Shown: positions 1 to 8,391 of the stretch, piece by piece
Position numbering within the stretch: position 1 is the first letter of the stretch
Layout: each line of letters opens with the position of its first letter
Assembly (NCBI RefSeq): GCF_002214585.1
Contig: NZ_CP014862.1
Location: forward strand, 1,674,001 to 1,738,000
Source: Thermococcus profundus
GTDB taxonomy: Archaea > Methanobacteriota_B > Thermococci > Thermococcales > Thermococcaceae
DNA length: 64,000 bases
Direction of reading: 5' to 3'
The notes under the pieces: generated by a model
Told to the model about the DNA's origin: nothing
Databases searched by the model: none
The model's input: only the letters and a program-made list of their open reading frames with translations
Made by a program: the position numbers and the translations under genes

Positions 1-336
1 GAAGACCCTATCAATTGGATAGACCGGGTTGAAGCTCGCAAAGGGATCCTGGAATACGGCCTGAACCTGCTTGTAATAGGACTTGAGGCGTTTCTTGTCG
101 AACTTCATTATGTCCTCCCCTTTGAAGAGTATCCTGCCCGAAGTTGGGGGAAGCAGGCGGAGGATTATCCGCCCAATTGTCGTTTTTCCGCTTCCGCTTT
201 CGCCAACTAAAGATATGATCTCGCCCTCTCGGATGTTAAAGCTCACGTCATCGACCGCCTTAATCTGAAAGCCCCCAATGAGACCGGATTTAAAGATCCG
301 GGTCAAGTGCTCGACCTTGACGAGGGGATCACTCAT
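1..336 (-). CDS. Opp/Dpp-type ABC transporter ATPase, second subunit (partial)
   Basis: The 3' part lies beyond the left edge, so only about 112 N-terminal residues are visible. It would be the second nucleotide-binding subunit of the adjacent oligopeptide-type importer, hydrolysing ATP at the inner membrane face. A Walker A motif (GESGSGKTT) and a Q-loop context (AVFQDPFASFNP) typical of OppF/DppF are visible. The ATG at 336 overlaps the end of the preceding ATPase gene by 8 nt, so the two are translationally coupled. The substrate may be chito- or beta-gluco-oligosaccharides rather than peptides, given the neighbouring GH1 enzyme and deacetylase; that is inference. Confidence 0.9.
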   Translation of the reverse strand, partial: MSDPLVKVEHLTRIFKSGLIGGFQIKAVDDVSFNIREGEIISLVGESGSGKTTIGRIILRLLPPTSGRILFKGEDIMKFDKKRLKSYYKQVQAVFQDPFASFNPVYPIDRVF

Positions 337-1306
337 TCGATTCACCTCCGTGCAGATGACAGGCCACAAGATGACCGTCATCAACGGCGGATAGCTTTGG
401 CTCAACATGCTGGCAGATCTCCATTCCATATGGGCACCTCGGATAGAAACGACAGCCGGATGGGGGGTTAAGAAGGCTTATTGGATAGCCCGGGATTCCC
501 CTCAGCTTTGTTTGCTTGTAATGCACGCCGATCTTTGGAAGGGACTCAAGGAGAAGGGAGGTGTACGGATGCCCCGGAGAGTTGATGATCTCCTCTGTGG
601 GGCCAATTTCAGCCACCTTGCCCGCGTACAGTATCATGACCCTGTCGGCTATCTTGTCAAGCAGGGCTAGATCATGGGTTACGAATATTATTGACTTGAC
701 TATCCCCTCAGCCATGAAGTAGTGAAGGAGCTCAAGAACAACCCTCTGAGTCGTGACGTCGAGCGCCGAGGTGACCTCGTCCGCGATGAGAAGGTCGGGG
801 TTCATAAGGGTCGAGACGACCATCGTGGCCCTCTGCCTCATTCCCCCAGAGAGTTCCACCGGGTACATGTCGGCGACCTTCTCACTGAGCTTCACCATTC
901 TCAGTCTCTCTCTCAGTAGCTTTTCGACTTCCCGCCTGTCCTCAGCGCCGTGCTCCCTCGCGAGATCCCAGACGATATCTTTGATCTTCTTAGTGGGGTT
1001 GAGTGCGTTCATAGCGTACTGGGGGATGATTGAAAGTTCCGTGTACTTTATCCTGCGCTCCTCCTCCTTGCTCAGCTTCATGAGGTCTCTACCCTTGAAA
1101 AGGGCCTCACCGCCCATGTGCACCATCGGGGGCTTTCTCAGGATGAGGGAGTGAACGAGGGTCGATTTTCCGCACCCGCTCTCCCCGGCTATCCCGAAGA
1201 CCTCTCCCTCTTTAACGTCAAAGGACACGCCGTCGACGGCTTTAACGTAACCAACGGGAGTTTTGTAGTAGATTTTAAGGTCTCTCACGTCCAGAATTGC
1301 CGTCAT
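329..1306 (-). CDS. Opp/Dpp-type ABC transporter ATPase, first subunit
   Basis: Nucleotide-binding subunit of the Opp/Dpp importer, 325 aa. Walker A (GESGCGKST) is at residues 41-49, the ABC signature (LSGGMRQR) near 152, and Walker B (LLIADEVTSALD) near 172. The C-terminal extension typical of this subfamily carries four cysteines (GCRFYPRCPYGMEIC, then a fourth about 18 residues later); in some Dpp ATPases equivalent cysteines hold an iron-sulfur cluster. The ATG follows GGGTGGTGA and overlaps the permease gene by 4 nt. It is the fourth gene of a minus-strand operon that starts with the binding protein at 5171. Confidence 0.95.
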   Translation of the reverse strand: MTAILDVRDLKIYYKTPVGYVKAVDGVSFDVKEGEVFGIAGESGCGKSTLVHSLILRKPPMVHMGGEALFKGRDLMKLSKEEERRIKYTELSIIPQYAMNALNPTKKIKDIVWDLAREHGAEDRREVEKLLRERLRMVKLSEKVADMYPVELSGGMRQRATMVVSTLMNPDLLIADEVTSALDVTTQRVVLELLHYFMAEGIVKSIIFVTHDLALLDKIADRVMILYAGKVAEIGPTEEIINSPGHPYTSLLLESLPKIGVHYKQTKLRGIPGYPISLLNPPSGCRFYPRCPYGMEICQHVEPKLSAVDDGHLVACHLHGGESNE

Positions 1307-2247
1307 TCACCACCCCTCCTGAGCCTCGGGTTGAACACTTCCTCCATCCCAAGGTTGACGAAGAACAGTGCCGTGATGATCAGGGTGATAATCAGCCCGG
1401 GCGGTATGAACCACCACCAGTTCCCAAACTGGAGGGCGTTGTAGGCTATCGCCTTCTGCAGTATCGTTCCCAGAGATACCGTTGTAGTGGGTCCTAGGCC
1501 GATGAAGTCAAGGGTCGCGCTGGCCAGTATGGCGCCGCTGAACTGGAGTATTCCTGCCATGAAGACGTAGGATATCATGTTGGGCATTATCTCCCCGAAG
1601 ATTATCTTTAGATCACCCTGGGCGCTCAGCTTTGCGAGGCTTACAAACTCCCTCTCTTTGAGCGAAAGGGTCTGCGCCCTAACGGCCCTCGCAACCCATG
1701 GCCACCCTGTTATCCCTATTATTACCGCCTGAACCTCAGGGCTTCTGGCCGAGAGATAAGCGGCGATTAGAATCAGCAGAATTATCGAGGGTATGACGAG
1801 CATTATGTTTGTGAACATCATGAGCGTCTCGTCCACCCAGCCGCCTTTGTACCCCGCTATGAACCCTATGGTTATTCCGAAGGCCGTACCTATGAGCGCC
1901 GCCAGGAAAGCCACCCAGAGGCTCGTCCTTAAACCAGTGACGAGCTGCGCGTAAACGTCCTTTCCAAAGGCATCGGTGCCCAAAATGTGAGTAACCCGGA
2001 CTTTGTTGCCGAGGTAAGTGGTCAGCGTCTCGTTGCTCATGGGCGGGAGGACTTTGTGGGAGTACGTCGCTATTTTAACCGTGGTGTTTGGGATTCTCTC
2101 ATAGTAGAGACCATCCCCGCTGAACGGGGTGAACAGGCCTCCAACCAGGGAGAAAACGATAAAGAACATCAGTACACTGAACCCCAAAACAAACTTCCCG
2201 TTTCTGAACGCTATTTTAACCGTGTCGAGCTTGCTCCTTCTCGCCAT
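1303..2247 (-). CDS. Opp/Dpp-type ABC transporter permease (OppC/DppC-like)
   Basis: Integral membrane permease of 314 aa. It has one N-terminal membrane segment, an extracytoplasmic loop of about 60 residues, then a BPD_transp_1 domain of about five segments. The cytoplasmic EAA-type loop that docks on the ATPase is visible around VSLAKLSAQGDLKIIFGE. The start at 2247 follows GGAGGGTTGAAGT. It pairs with the second permease, ending 3 nt away, to form the channel, and is the third gene of the operon. The length and N-terminal domain match the OppC/DppC half rather than the OppB half. Confidence 0.93.
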   Translation of the reverse strand: MARRSKLDTVKIAFRNGKFVLGFSVLMFFIVFSLVGGLFTPFSGDGLYYERIPNTTVKIATYSHKVLPPMSNETLTTYLGNKVRVTHILGTDAFGKDVYAQLVTGLRTSLWVAFLAALIGTAFGITIGFIAGYKGGWVDETLMMFTNIMLVIPSIILLILIAAYLSARSPEVQAVIIGITGWPWVARAVRAQTLSLKEREFVSLAKLSAQGDLKIIFGEIMPNMISYVFMAGILQFSGAILASATLDFIGLGPTTTVSLGTILQKAIAYNALQFGNWWWFIPPGLIITLIITALFFVNLGMEEVFNPRLRRGGE

Positions 2248-2250
2248 ACT

Positions 2251-3252
2251 TCAACCCTCCGTGTAGCTGGCCCTAACGCGCGGGTCTATGAAGGCGTAGA
2301 TTATGTCTATCATGAAGTTCGCCAGGAGAACCGCTACTACGACCATCAAGAAGGCCCCCTGGAGGAGGAAGTAGTCCTGGCTCAGAGCCGCGTTCATTAT
2401 GAGAACGCCTATTCCCGGGTAGTTGAAGACTATCTCCGTAGCTATCGCCCCAGCCACCATGAGGCCCAGCTGGAGTGCCAATCCCGTTACCTGGGGAAGG
2501 ATGGCGTTCCTGTATGCGTGCTTCGTGAGGAGTTTCTCACTGCCGCCGAGGGCTTCTAGGTAGCGGACGTAGTCCGCCTCAAGTTCGTAGATTATCATAT
2601 TCCTCATTCCTATGGCCCAGCTCCCTATCATAACCGTAAAGAGGCCCAAAAACGGCAGTATCCAATGCTTCAGAAAGTCCACGATGAAGTCGAGTGAAAG
2701 CTCCGGAATCATGCTGGGGCTGTAAGCTCCCTGATAGGGGAGCCAACCCAAACTAACTCCAACCGTGTAAACCAGAATCATGGCAAACCAGAAGTAGGGC
2801 ATACTCGCGAGGAAGTAGAAGGCGGGCATGGCGTACCTGTCGTACTTCTTGTTCTTACCCGCAAGCGCCCCAAGCCAGTTCCCAACCAGCCAGCTCAAGA
2901 GGATTGCTGGCAACAGGATCACGATATCATAAGGAAGGGCATGCTTTATTATATCCCAAACAGGGGCGCGGTAGAGTATACTATACCCCAGATCCCCGTG
3001 AAAGAGACTGGACCAGAAGTTCAGGAACTGCTTCCAGAGAGGCTGATCGAGCCCGTAAAGCCTCTCGTAAAACCTCATCAGGGCATCATTGACGCCGCCC
3101 CCGCTACCGGCCTGGGCCATCATGCCCTCTATCGGATTGCCGGGCATTAACCTGGGGAGCAGCCAGTTAAGAGTGACCGCGAACAGGAAGGTTATCAGGT
3201 ACACAAAGGTTTTGCGCATCAGATACTTCTTGAATCCTTCATTGAACCCCAT
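2251..3252 (-). CDS. Opp/Dpp-type ABC transporter permease (OppB/DppB-like)
   Basis: Permease of about 333 aa with the OppB/DppB layout: an N-terminal segment followed by the conserved LPRLMPGNPIEGMM stretch, then five more membrane segments. I chose the ATG at 3252 (MGFNEGF) because GGAGGG lies 7 nt upstream. The longer open frame starting at 3300 would overlap the end of the binding-protein gene and lacks a ribosome site. The coupling-helix region (EADYVRYLEALGGSEKLL) is intact. It is the second gene of the operon. Confidence 0.93.
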   Translation of the reverse strand: MGFNEGFKKYLMRKTFVYLITFLFAVTLNWLLPRLMPGNPIEGMMAQAGSGGGVNDALMRFYERLYGLDQPLWKQFLNFWSSLFHGDLGYSILYRAPVWDIIKHALPYDIVILLPAILLSWLVGNWLGALAGKNKKYDRYAMPAFYFLASMPYFWFAMILVYTVGVSLGWLPYQGAYSPSMIPELSLDFIVDFLKHWILPFLGLFTVMIGSWAIGMRNMIIYELEADYVRYLEALGGSEKLLTKHAYRNAILPQVTGLALQLGLMVAGAIATEIVFNYPGIGVLIMNAALSQDYFLLQGAFLMVVVAVLLANFMIDIIYAFIDPRVRASYTEG

Positions 3253-3296
3253 AGAACTTCCCTCCGTCAACAACAAACTATAAAATGGAAAAAGAG

Positions 3297-5171
3297 TCAA
3301 CGGCGCCTTCTCAGCAGCAGGGGAACCACTGCAAGGCCAACGATTGCCGCCGGGCCGCAGAGGCTTCCACCCTTCTCCGAAGAGCTTGTGGAGCTGGAAG
3401 CGGGGGGCTTAGTGGTGGTAGTGCTCTTGCTGGGCGTGGTCGTAGTTGGAGCTGTGGTTGTCTCGGTAGCTGGGGCTTTAGCGGGCTTGACGCCGAGGAG
3501 CGCCAGGGCAGTACCCCAGGTGCCGTAGTTCGTCCAGAAGATAGGGACTCCGTAGGGATCCTTCTCGTTTGGCCAGTTGGTCCAGTATTCAGTGTTGGCC
3601 TCATAGAAGAGCGTTGCCATGTAAACCGGAACCGCCGGAACGTCCTGAAGCCATATCTGGCAGAGCTGCTTTATGTACTGGGCCTCCTTGTTCTCATCGG
3701 TGGTCTTTCCGAACTCCTGAAGGATCTGGTCGACATTAGAGTTCTCGTACTTACCGTAGTTGGCGCCGCCGTTCTTTGAAAGAAGCATGTTGAACACGGC
3801 GTAGGCGCTCGGCTGGAAGGTTCCGGACCAGTGGAGTGCGAGATCAAAGTCCCCGCTCTGGAGGCTCTTGACGAAGAAGTTGGTCCAGTCACCCTTCTCT
3901 ATGTCCACCTCTATTCCGAGGGCCTTGAGCTGGTTCGCTATTATCTCACCGGCCTGGAGCCAGTCGTTACAGCCGGCACAGGTGACGAACTTGAGCTTGA
4001 GAGGCTTGCCGTTGTACTCCCTGATGCCATCGCCGTTGGTGTCCTTTATTCCGGCCTCGTCGAGGAGCTTTATGGCATCCTGGATGTCGCCGTACTTCCA
4101 GCCGTACTGGTTGATGAGATCATCTATGCCAACTTTGTTGCCCCACTTGGTAAGGAGACCTGGCCCAAAGGGAACCTGCTTGGGAACGTCGCTTATCGGG
4201 CCCTGGTTAACGATCTGGTACGGGTTGATCGCCATTGCTATCGCCCTTCTGACCTTCGGGTTGTCGAGGGGAGCGTGCTTGGTGTTGAAGTAGAGGAGAA
4301 CGGGGGCAACGGGCGGGAAGTAGGGGTACTTATCAAGCCAGCTCGCCAGGTTGGGGTTCTTCTGCTTGGCCGAGACTATATCAATGTAATAAGTGCCAAC
4401 GTCGAGGTCGCCCTTTATGAACATGTTAGCTGCCTGGTTGTTGTCGGTAACGTAGAGCTGGACTATGTACTTCGGTCCCGGCTTTCCAAAAACTTTAGCA
4501 CCCCACCAGTCGTCGTTCCTCTCCAGAATGGCCTTCTCCTGTCCAACTATCTCCTTGAGCTTGTAGGCGCCAGAACCAACGAGGTACTTCATCTCATCGC
4601 CCGTGAAGGTCATCTTGGGTATCTTCTGGGGGTCTATCTTCTCGAAGATGTGCTTCGGGACTATGAGCGCACCCTGGCCCCAGCCGAAGAACATCTGAAG
4701 CTGCCAGAGCTGGTAGTTGGGAGTCCCATCGAAGATGAACTGAACGGTCCTGTCGTCAACGGCCTTTATCTCCTTCACTCCCAGTTTGGTCCAGTTCCTC
4801 AGACCGATCTTCTGATAGTATTCGTAGGAGAACTTAACGTCCTCTGCGGTAAGCGGTTTGCCGTCCTGCCACTTCAGGCCGGATCTGAGTTTTACCTCAA
4901 AAACTGTGTCGCTAACCCACTTGCCGCTTTCCGCAAGCCATGGTTTTAGCTCTCCCGTCATGAAGTTGAACATGAAGAGGGGTTCAAAAACCAGACCGTC
5001 CATTCCAAGCACCGAACCTCCGGTGAAAGGATTGGCGTTTGTTGGGGGGGCACTATTGGCAGTGTACAGAGTCTCGTTCCTTGGCAGACTCTCTGCCGCC
5101 AAACCGTATCCAGCCCCTAAGAGGCTGGTAAGGAAAATTGCCAGGAGACCCATCGCAACGGCTTTCCTCAT
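3297..5171 (-). CDS. Extracellular substrate-binding protein (SBP_bac_5 family) with CGP-CTERM tail
   Basis: High-affinity binding protein feeding the Opp/Dpp importer, about 624 aa. It has a Sec signal peptide (residues 1 to about 25) without a lipobox cysteine, an SBP_bac_5 domain (peptide/nickel/oligosaccharide class) from about 40 to 560, a Thr/Ser/Pro-rich linker, and a C-terminal CGP-CTERM signal: Cys-Gly-Pro, a hydrophobic stretch, then RRRR. That tail is a Thermococcales surface-anchoring signal whose processing enzyme is unknown. The start is the ATG at 5171 (MRKAVA), preceded by GGTGG; an upstream GTG is less likely. It is first in the operon. Relatives beside GH1 and Dac genes may bind chito- or cello-oligosaccharides; specificity cannot be read from sequence. 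Confidence 0.92.
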   Translation of the reverse strand: MRKAVAMGLLAIFLTSLLGAGYGLAAESLPRNETLYTANSAPPTNANPFTGGSVLGMDGLVFEPLFMFNFMTGELKPWLAESGKWVSDTVFEVKLRSGLKWQDGKPLTAEDVKFSYEYYQKIGLRNWTKLGVKEIKAVDDRTVQFIFDGTPNYQLWQLQMFFGWGQGALIVPKHIFEKIDPQKIPKMTFTGDEMKYLVGSGAYKLKEIVGQEKAILERNDDWWGAKVFGKPGPKYIVQLYVTDNNQAANMFIKGDLDVGTYYIDIVSAKQKNPNLASWLDKYPYFPPVAPVLLYFNTKHAPLDNPKVRRAIAMAINPYQIVNQGPISDVPKQVPFGPGLLTKWGNKVGIDDLINQYGWKYGDIQDAIKLLDEAGIKDTNGDGIREYNGKPLKLKFVTCAGCNDWLQAGEIIANQLKALGIEVDIEKGDWTNFFVKSLQSGDFDLALHWSGTFQPSAYAVFNMLLSKNGGANYGKYENSNVDQILQEFGKTTDENKEAQYIKQLCQIWLQDVPAVPVYMATLFYEANTEYWTNWPNEKDPYGVPIFWTNYGTWGTALALLGVKPAKAPATETTTAPTTTTPSKSTTTTKPPASSSTSSSEKGGSLCGPAAIVGLAVVPLLLRRRR

Positions 5172-5406
5172 AGACACCACCACTTATAAAGTCGGTCAAT
5201 TTTATATTTTATGCCCTATCTATATAAACTTTTCTACATGGGTTTAAGAGGATAATTGCAAAAAGGCCCACATTTCCACACTCAAGTGTTGTCGGCAATC
5301 ATCATTGGAAGCCAAAAATTCCCAGTAAGATGGAATACCAATGTTGCGAAAATTATAAAAGAAGTCGAAGTTATAAAATACAGAGCCAATTAAAAGAGGT
5401 GGAAAT
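5172..5406. promoter_or_regulatory. Divergent promoter region between the Opp operon and the GH1 gene
   Basis: For the minus-strand operon the BRE/TATA-like GAAAAGTTTATATAG is at 5220-5235. For the plus-strand GH1 gene there are two TATA-like boxes, 5353-5360 and 5371-5378; the first is better placed to leave GAGGTGG in the leader. Between them lies a short inverted repeat ACACT-CA-AGTGT (5279-5290), a possible operator. No TATCAC-N5-GTGATA element was seen here, so control by Tgr is not supported. Confidence 0.6.
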
Positions 5407-6861
5407 ATGAAGGAGTTCATGTGGGGCGTTGTGCAGTCAGCTTTTCAGTTTGAGATGGGGGACCCCCTCAGGAGGTTCATGGACACGAGGACCGACTGGT
5501 GGTACTGGGTTCGGGATCCGTTTAACATAAAAAACGACCTCGTGAGCGGTCATCTTCCGGAGAACGGCATTAACAACTACGGCCTCTACGAGATCGACCA
5601 TCAGCTCGCGAAGGACATGGGGTTAAACGCGTACCAGATAACCGTGGAGTGGAGCAGGATTTTTCCATGCCCTACCTACGGCGTTGAGGTCGACTTTGAG
5701 AGGGATTCGTACGGGTTGATAAAGAGAATAAAGATAACCGAGGAAACCCTCCGCGAGCTCGAAGGGCTTGCGAACCTGAGGGAAGTGAAACACTACCGGG
5801 AAGTTCTTGGAAACCTCAAGAAACTCGGATTTTCTACCTTCGTTACCCTCAACCACCAAACCCAGCCAATATGGCTCCACGATCCAATAGAGGTTAGACA
5901 GAACTTTGAGAAAGCAAGGGCAAGGGGATGGGTCGATGAGAAGGCCATAATCGAGTTCGCAAAGTTCGCGGCTTTTGCCGCTTGGAAGTTCGGTGACCTG
6001 GTGGACTTCTGGGCAACTTTCGATGAGCCCATGGTGACGGTTGAGCTCGGCTATCTTGCACCCTACGTGGGGTGGCCACCCGGGATACTGAACCCGAAAG
6101 CCGCCAAGTCAGTGATCATCAACCAGCTCGTTGGGCATGCCAGGGCCTACGACGCCGTCAAGGCGTTCTCGGATAAACCCGTTGGGATAATCCTCAACAT
6201 AATACCCGCGTACCCGCGCGATCCAAACGATCCGAAGGACGTGAAGGCAACCGAAAACTACGACCTGTTCCACAACAGAATATTCCTCGACGGCGTCAAC
6301 GAAGGCAAGGTTGACCTTGAATTCAGCAGGGACTACGTAAAAATCGACCACCTGAAGAGAAACGACTGGATAGGCGATAACTACTACACCAGGGAGGTCA
6401 TCAGGTACACCGAGCCCAAATACGATGAGCTCCCAATAATAAACTTCGTTGGAACGGAAGGGTACGGATACTCCTCCGATCCCAACAGCGTCTCAAAGGA
6501 CAACAACCCAACGAGCGACTTCGGATGGGAGTGCTTCCCGAAGGGAATGTACGACTCAATCATGATTGGAAACGAGTACGGAAAGCCAATTTACATAACC
6601 GAGAACGGCATAGCCGATTCAAGGGACCTTTTAAGGCCGAGATACATTCAGGAGCATGTGAAAAAGATGTTTGAGGCGGTTCAAGCCGGAGCCGATGTAA
6701 GGGGCTATTTCCACTGGGCTCTGACAGATAACTACGAGTGGGCGATGGGTTTTAAAATAAAGTTCGGGCTCTATGAGGTGGATCCAATAAGCAAACAGAG
6801 AATACCAAGACCCAGGAGCATAGAGGCCTACAAGAAAACTGTGCAGGAGGGATTACCTTGA
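5407..6861 (+). CDS. GH1 family beta-glycosidase
   Basis: Intracellular (no signal peptide) retaining beta-glycosidase of 484 aa, the usual size for Thermococcales GH1 enzymes. The nucleophile is Glu399 in ITENG and the acid/base is Glu207 in TFDEP. The GH1 start motif (FMWGVVQSAFQFE) and the WHYHWALTDNYEWA-type C-terminal region (HWALTDNYEWAMGF) are present. The residue before the acid/base is Asp206, where most GH1 enzymes have Asn (TxNEP). The ATG follows GAGGTGGAAAT. It is divergent from the Opp operon and close to the diacetylchitobiose deacetylase, suggesting it trims imported beta-linked oligosaccharides. Glucosidase, mannosidase or glucosaminidase activity cannot be separated by eye. 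Confidence 0.93.
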   Translation: MKEFMWGVVQSAFQFEMGDPLRRFMDTRTDWWYWVRDPFNIKNDLVSGHLPENGINNYGLYEIDHQLAKDMGLNAYQITVEWSRIFPCPTYGVEVDFERDSYGLIKRIKITEETLRELEGLANLREVKHYREVLGNLKKLGFSTFVTLNHQTQPIWLHDPIEVRQNFEKARARGWVDEKAIIEFAKFAAFAAWKFGDLVDFWATFDEPMVTVELGYLAPYVGWPPGILNPKAAKSVIINQLVGHARAYDAVKAFSDKPVGIILNIIPAYPRDPNDPKDVKATENYDLFHNRIFLDGVNEGKVDLEFSRDYVKIDHLKRNDWIGDNYYTREVIRYTEPKYDELPIINFVGTEGYGYSSDPNSVSKDNNPTSDFGWECFPKGMYDSIMIGNEYGKPIYITENGIADSRDLLRPRYIQEHVKKMFEAVQAGADVRGYFHWALTDNYEWAMGFKIKFGLYEVDPISKQRIPRPRSIEAYKKTVQEGLP

Positions 6862-7067
6862 AGACAATAGCCGTTGATGAGAACACCTGGAAGAAGATAA
6901 AGCTCCTCAAGGACAAGCTTGACGCCAGATCCTACGATGAGGTGCTCCAGAAGCTCATAGAAACATGGCATCTGGTCGAGCTGGACAAAAAGGTGGAGGA
7001 CGTAATCGTCGAGGACGATGAAGCCGAGATGCTCCTCAGAGTTATCAAGGAGAGGGATAAACAATGA
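6858..7067 (+). CDS. vapB: VapB-like antitoxin, DUF7557-like small protein
   Basis: A 69-aa protein overlapping the end of the GH1 gene by 4 nt. It starts with TTG at 6858, preceded by GCAGGAGGG. The N-terminal half (KTIAVDENTWKKIKLLKDKL) resembles short archaeal ribbon-helix-helix antitoxins; the second half is acidic and would wrap the toxin. The next gene, a PIN-domain protein, starts inside its stop codon, so the pair looks like a VapBC module co-transcribed with the glycosidase. Confidence 0.75.
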   Translation: MKTIAVDENTWKKIKLLKDKLDARSYDEVLQKLIETWHLVELDKKVEDVIVEDDEAEMLLRVIKERDKQ

Positions 7068-7516
7068 CCCTCCCGGACAGCATCCTCTTTGACGCAACGT
7101 CGATGATAAAGATGCACACGGCGAGCAGGAGAAGGCTCCTTGAAGTAACCCTGGCCAAGTTCAACGTCTTCGTCCCCGTAATTTCAATTTACAAGTACCT
7201 GGTCTCAAAAGCTTACATAAACAGGAAGATAGAGAACGAATTCAAAGTCCTCAAAGAGATCTACTCCGTCCTGCCTCTCACCGATGACATCGTGATCCAC
7301 GGCGCAAAGATAGAGGCCAAACTCCTCAAGAAGGGCCTGAGACTCGAAGTCGATGACATTCTCACCGGTACGTTCGCCATAAAGCATAGAATGCTCCTAG
7401 TGACAGCCGATCCCGAAAGGTACAAAGCCCTCACGGAGTTCGGACTCGATCTGATGGATCTCGACAGATTCCTGAAGGAAGTTGAAAGAATGGTTGAAGA
7501 GGAGCTAAAAGCTTAG
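7064..7516 (+). CDS. vapC: PIN-domain protein, VapC-like toxin with altered active site
   Basis: A 150-aa PIN-fold protein; family members are Mg-dependent RNases. The first acidic residue is Asp10 (LFDATSMIK), the third lies in EVDDILTGTFAI and the fourth in LVTADPERY. At the position of the conserved second acidic residue, in the helix after VISIY, there is Lys44 (codon AAG 7193-7195). Glu would be GAG, one base away. This could reduce or abolish nuclease activity. It overlaps the antitoxin gene by 4 nt and converges with the Dac gene with a 4-nt overlap. Confidence 0.75.
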   Translation: MTLPDSILFDATSMIKMHTASRRRLLEVTLAKFNVFVPVISIYKYLVSKAYINRKIENEFKVLKEIYSVLPLTDDIVIHGAKIEAKLLKKGLRLEVDDILTGTFAIKHRMLLVTADPERYKALTEFGLDLMDLDRFLKEVERMVEEELKA

Positions 7517-8316
7517 ATAAGCTCGGCAAATGGGCAGATATGCAGAAACAGCCCCGGAATAAACCTTATGCCCTCGGCATATTTATGCCCGCTCATTTTT
7601 CCATAGTACAAAGCTATCGTCCTCAGGTAAGGCTCCCACAGCTCCCAAACGTCCTCAGTGAACTGACTCCTGTGCACCCTCACTGCCTCCAGCTTGGTTT
7701 CCATAACGTCCGTTATATCAACGAAATAATTGGGTTTGTGTGTGTAGTAAAAACCAACCGCCGGGAGGCTGTGGGGCTCCAGTCCCGCTATTGAATCCGA
7801 TCTGCTGAAGTTCGGAAGACCGGAGAAGCTGACCGCCTCAAGTCCAAGAAGTCCTGCGTGCCTGTGATCCAGATGGCCTTCGTAGGGCAGCCAGGGGTCG
7901 GGCATCAAAACCATCTCAGGCTTCTCCTTCCTTATCACAGTAACGATCTCCTTTCTGACCTCCCGGGTGTAGGGCAGTTCTGTGTCCCCAAAGTCGAGGG
8001 AGTGTATTTTTTTAACCCCGAGGATCTCGGCGCTCTTCCTCTCCTCCTCAAGCCTGGTCAGGGCGAGTTCGTGCCTCGAAACGGTTTCATCGGTGGTTCC
8101 CATGGAGCCGTCTGTGAGGAGGAGGTAGACAACCTCTATTCCTGAGTCCGTGAGCCTCTTAATCGTGCCCCCTAATCCGATGGCGCAGTCATCGGGGTGA
8201 GGTTCTATGCAGAGGACTTTTTGCACATCCTTGAACGGCTCGTTGATCTTGAAATCGAGCTTGTCCAGCAGAGCTGAAAAAGCCTCGTCAAAGGTCTCAA
8301 ACTCCTCGAACGCCAC
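7513..8316 (-). CDS. dac: Diacetylchitobiose deacetylase, PIG-L/LmbE family
   Basis: Zn-dependent N-deacetylase of about 267 aa. It removes the non-reducing-end acetyl group of diacetylchitobiose (and GlcNAc) in the archaeal chitin pathway, before GlmA-type glucosaminidase acts. The metal motifs are clear: HPDD (about residues 40-43) and EGHLDHRH (about 147-154). The C-terminal ICPFAELI and the overall sequence follow the pattern I recall for Pyrococcus/Thermococcus Dac. The GTG at 8316 has GGGTGA five nt upstream; a GTG at 8325 would add three residues but lies inside that site. TATA-like boxes at 8330-8337 and 8347-8356 suggest its own promoter and a very short leader. Confidence 0.85.
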   Translation of the reverse strand: MAFEEFETFDEAFSALLDKLDFKINEPFKDVQKVLCIEPHPDDCAIGLGGTIKRLTDSGIEVVYLLLTDGSMGTTDETVSRHELALTRLEEERKSAEILGVKKIHSLDFGDTELPYTREVRKEIVTVIRKEKPEMVLMPDPWLPYEGHLDHRHAGLLGLEAVSFSGLPNFSRSDSIAGLEPHSLPAVGFYYTHKPNYFVDITDVMETKLEAVRVHRSQFTEDVWELWEPYLRTIALYYGKMSGHKYAEGIRFIPGLFLHICPFAELI

Positions 8317-8391
8317 TCCAGTCACCCATATTTATAACCAAGCCAGATTTTATAACGATTGTGGTTTATATGAAAGGCAAAAGTTTGATAA

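Noticed and set aside
3831-4949. 372-aa open frame on plus, opposite the Opp-type binding protein
   Set aside because: Shadow of a GC-rich gene; composition is Leu/Val/Glu noise without recognisable motifs, and the minus-strand gene is certain.
5255-5305. Minus-strand ATGATGA upstream of GH1 as a C/D sRNA
   Set aside because: No CTGA at guide distance; the sequence that follows is the short ACACT-AGTGT repeat.
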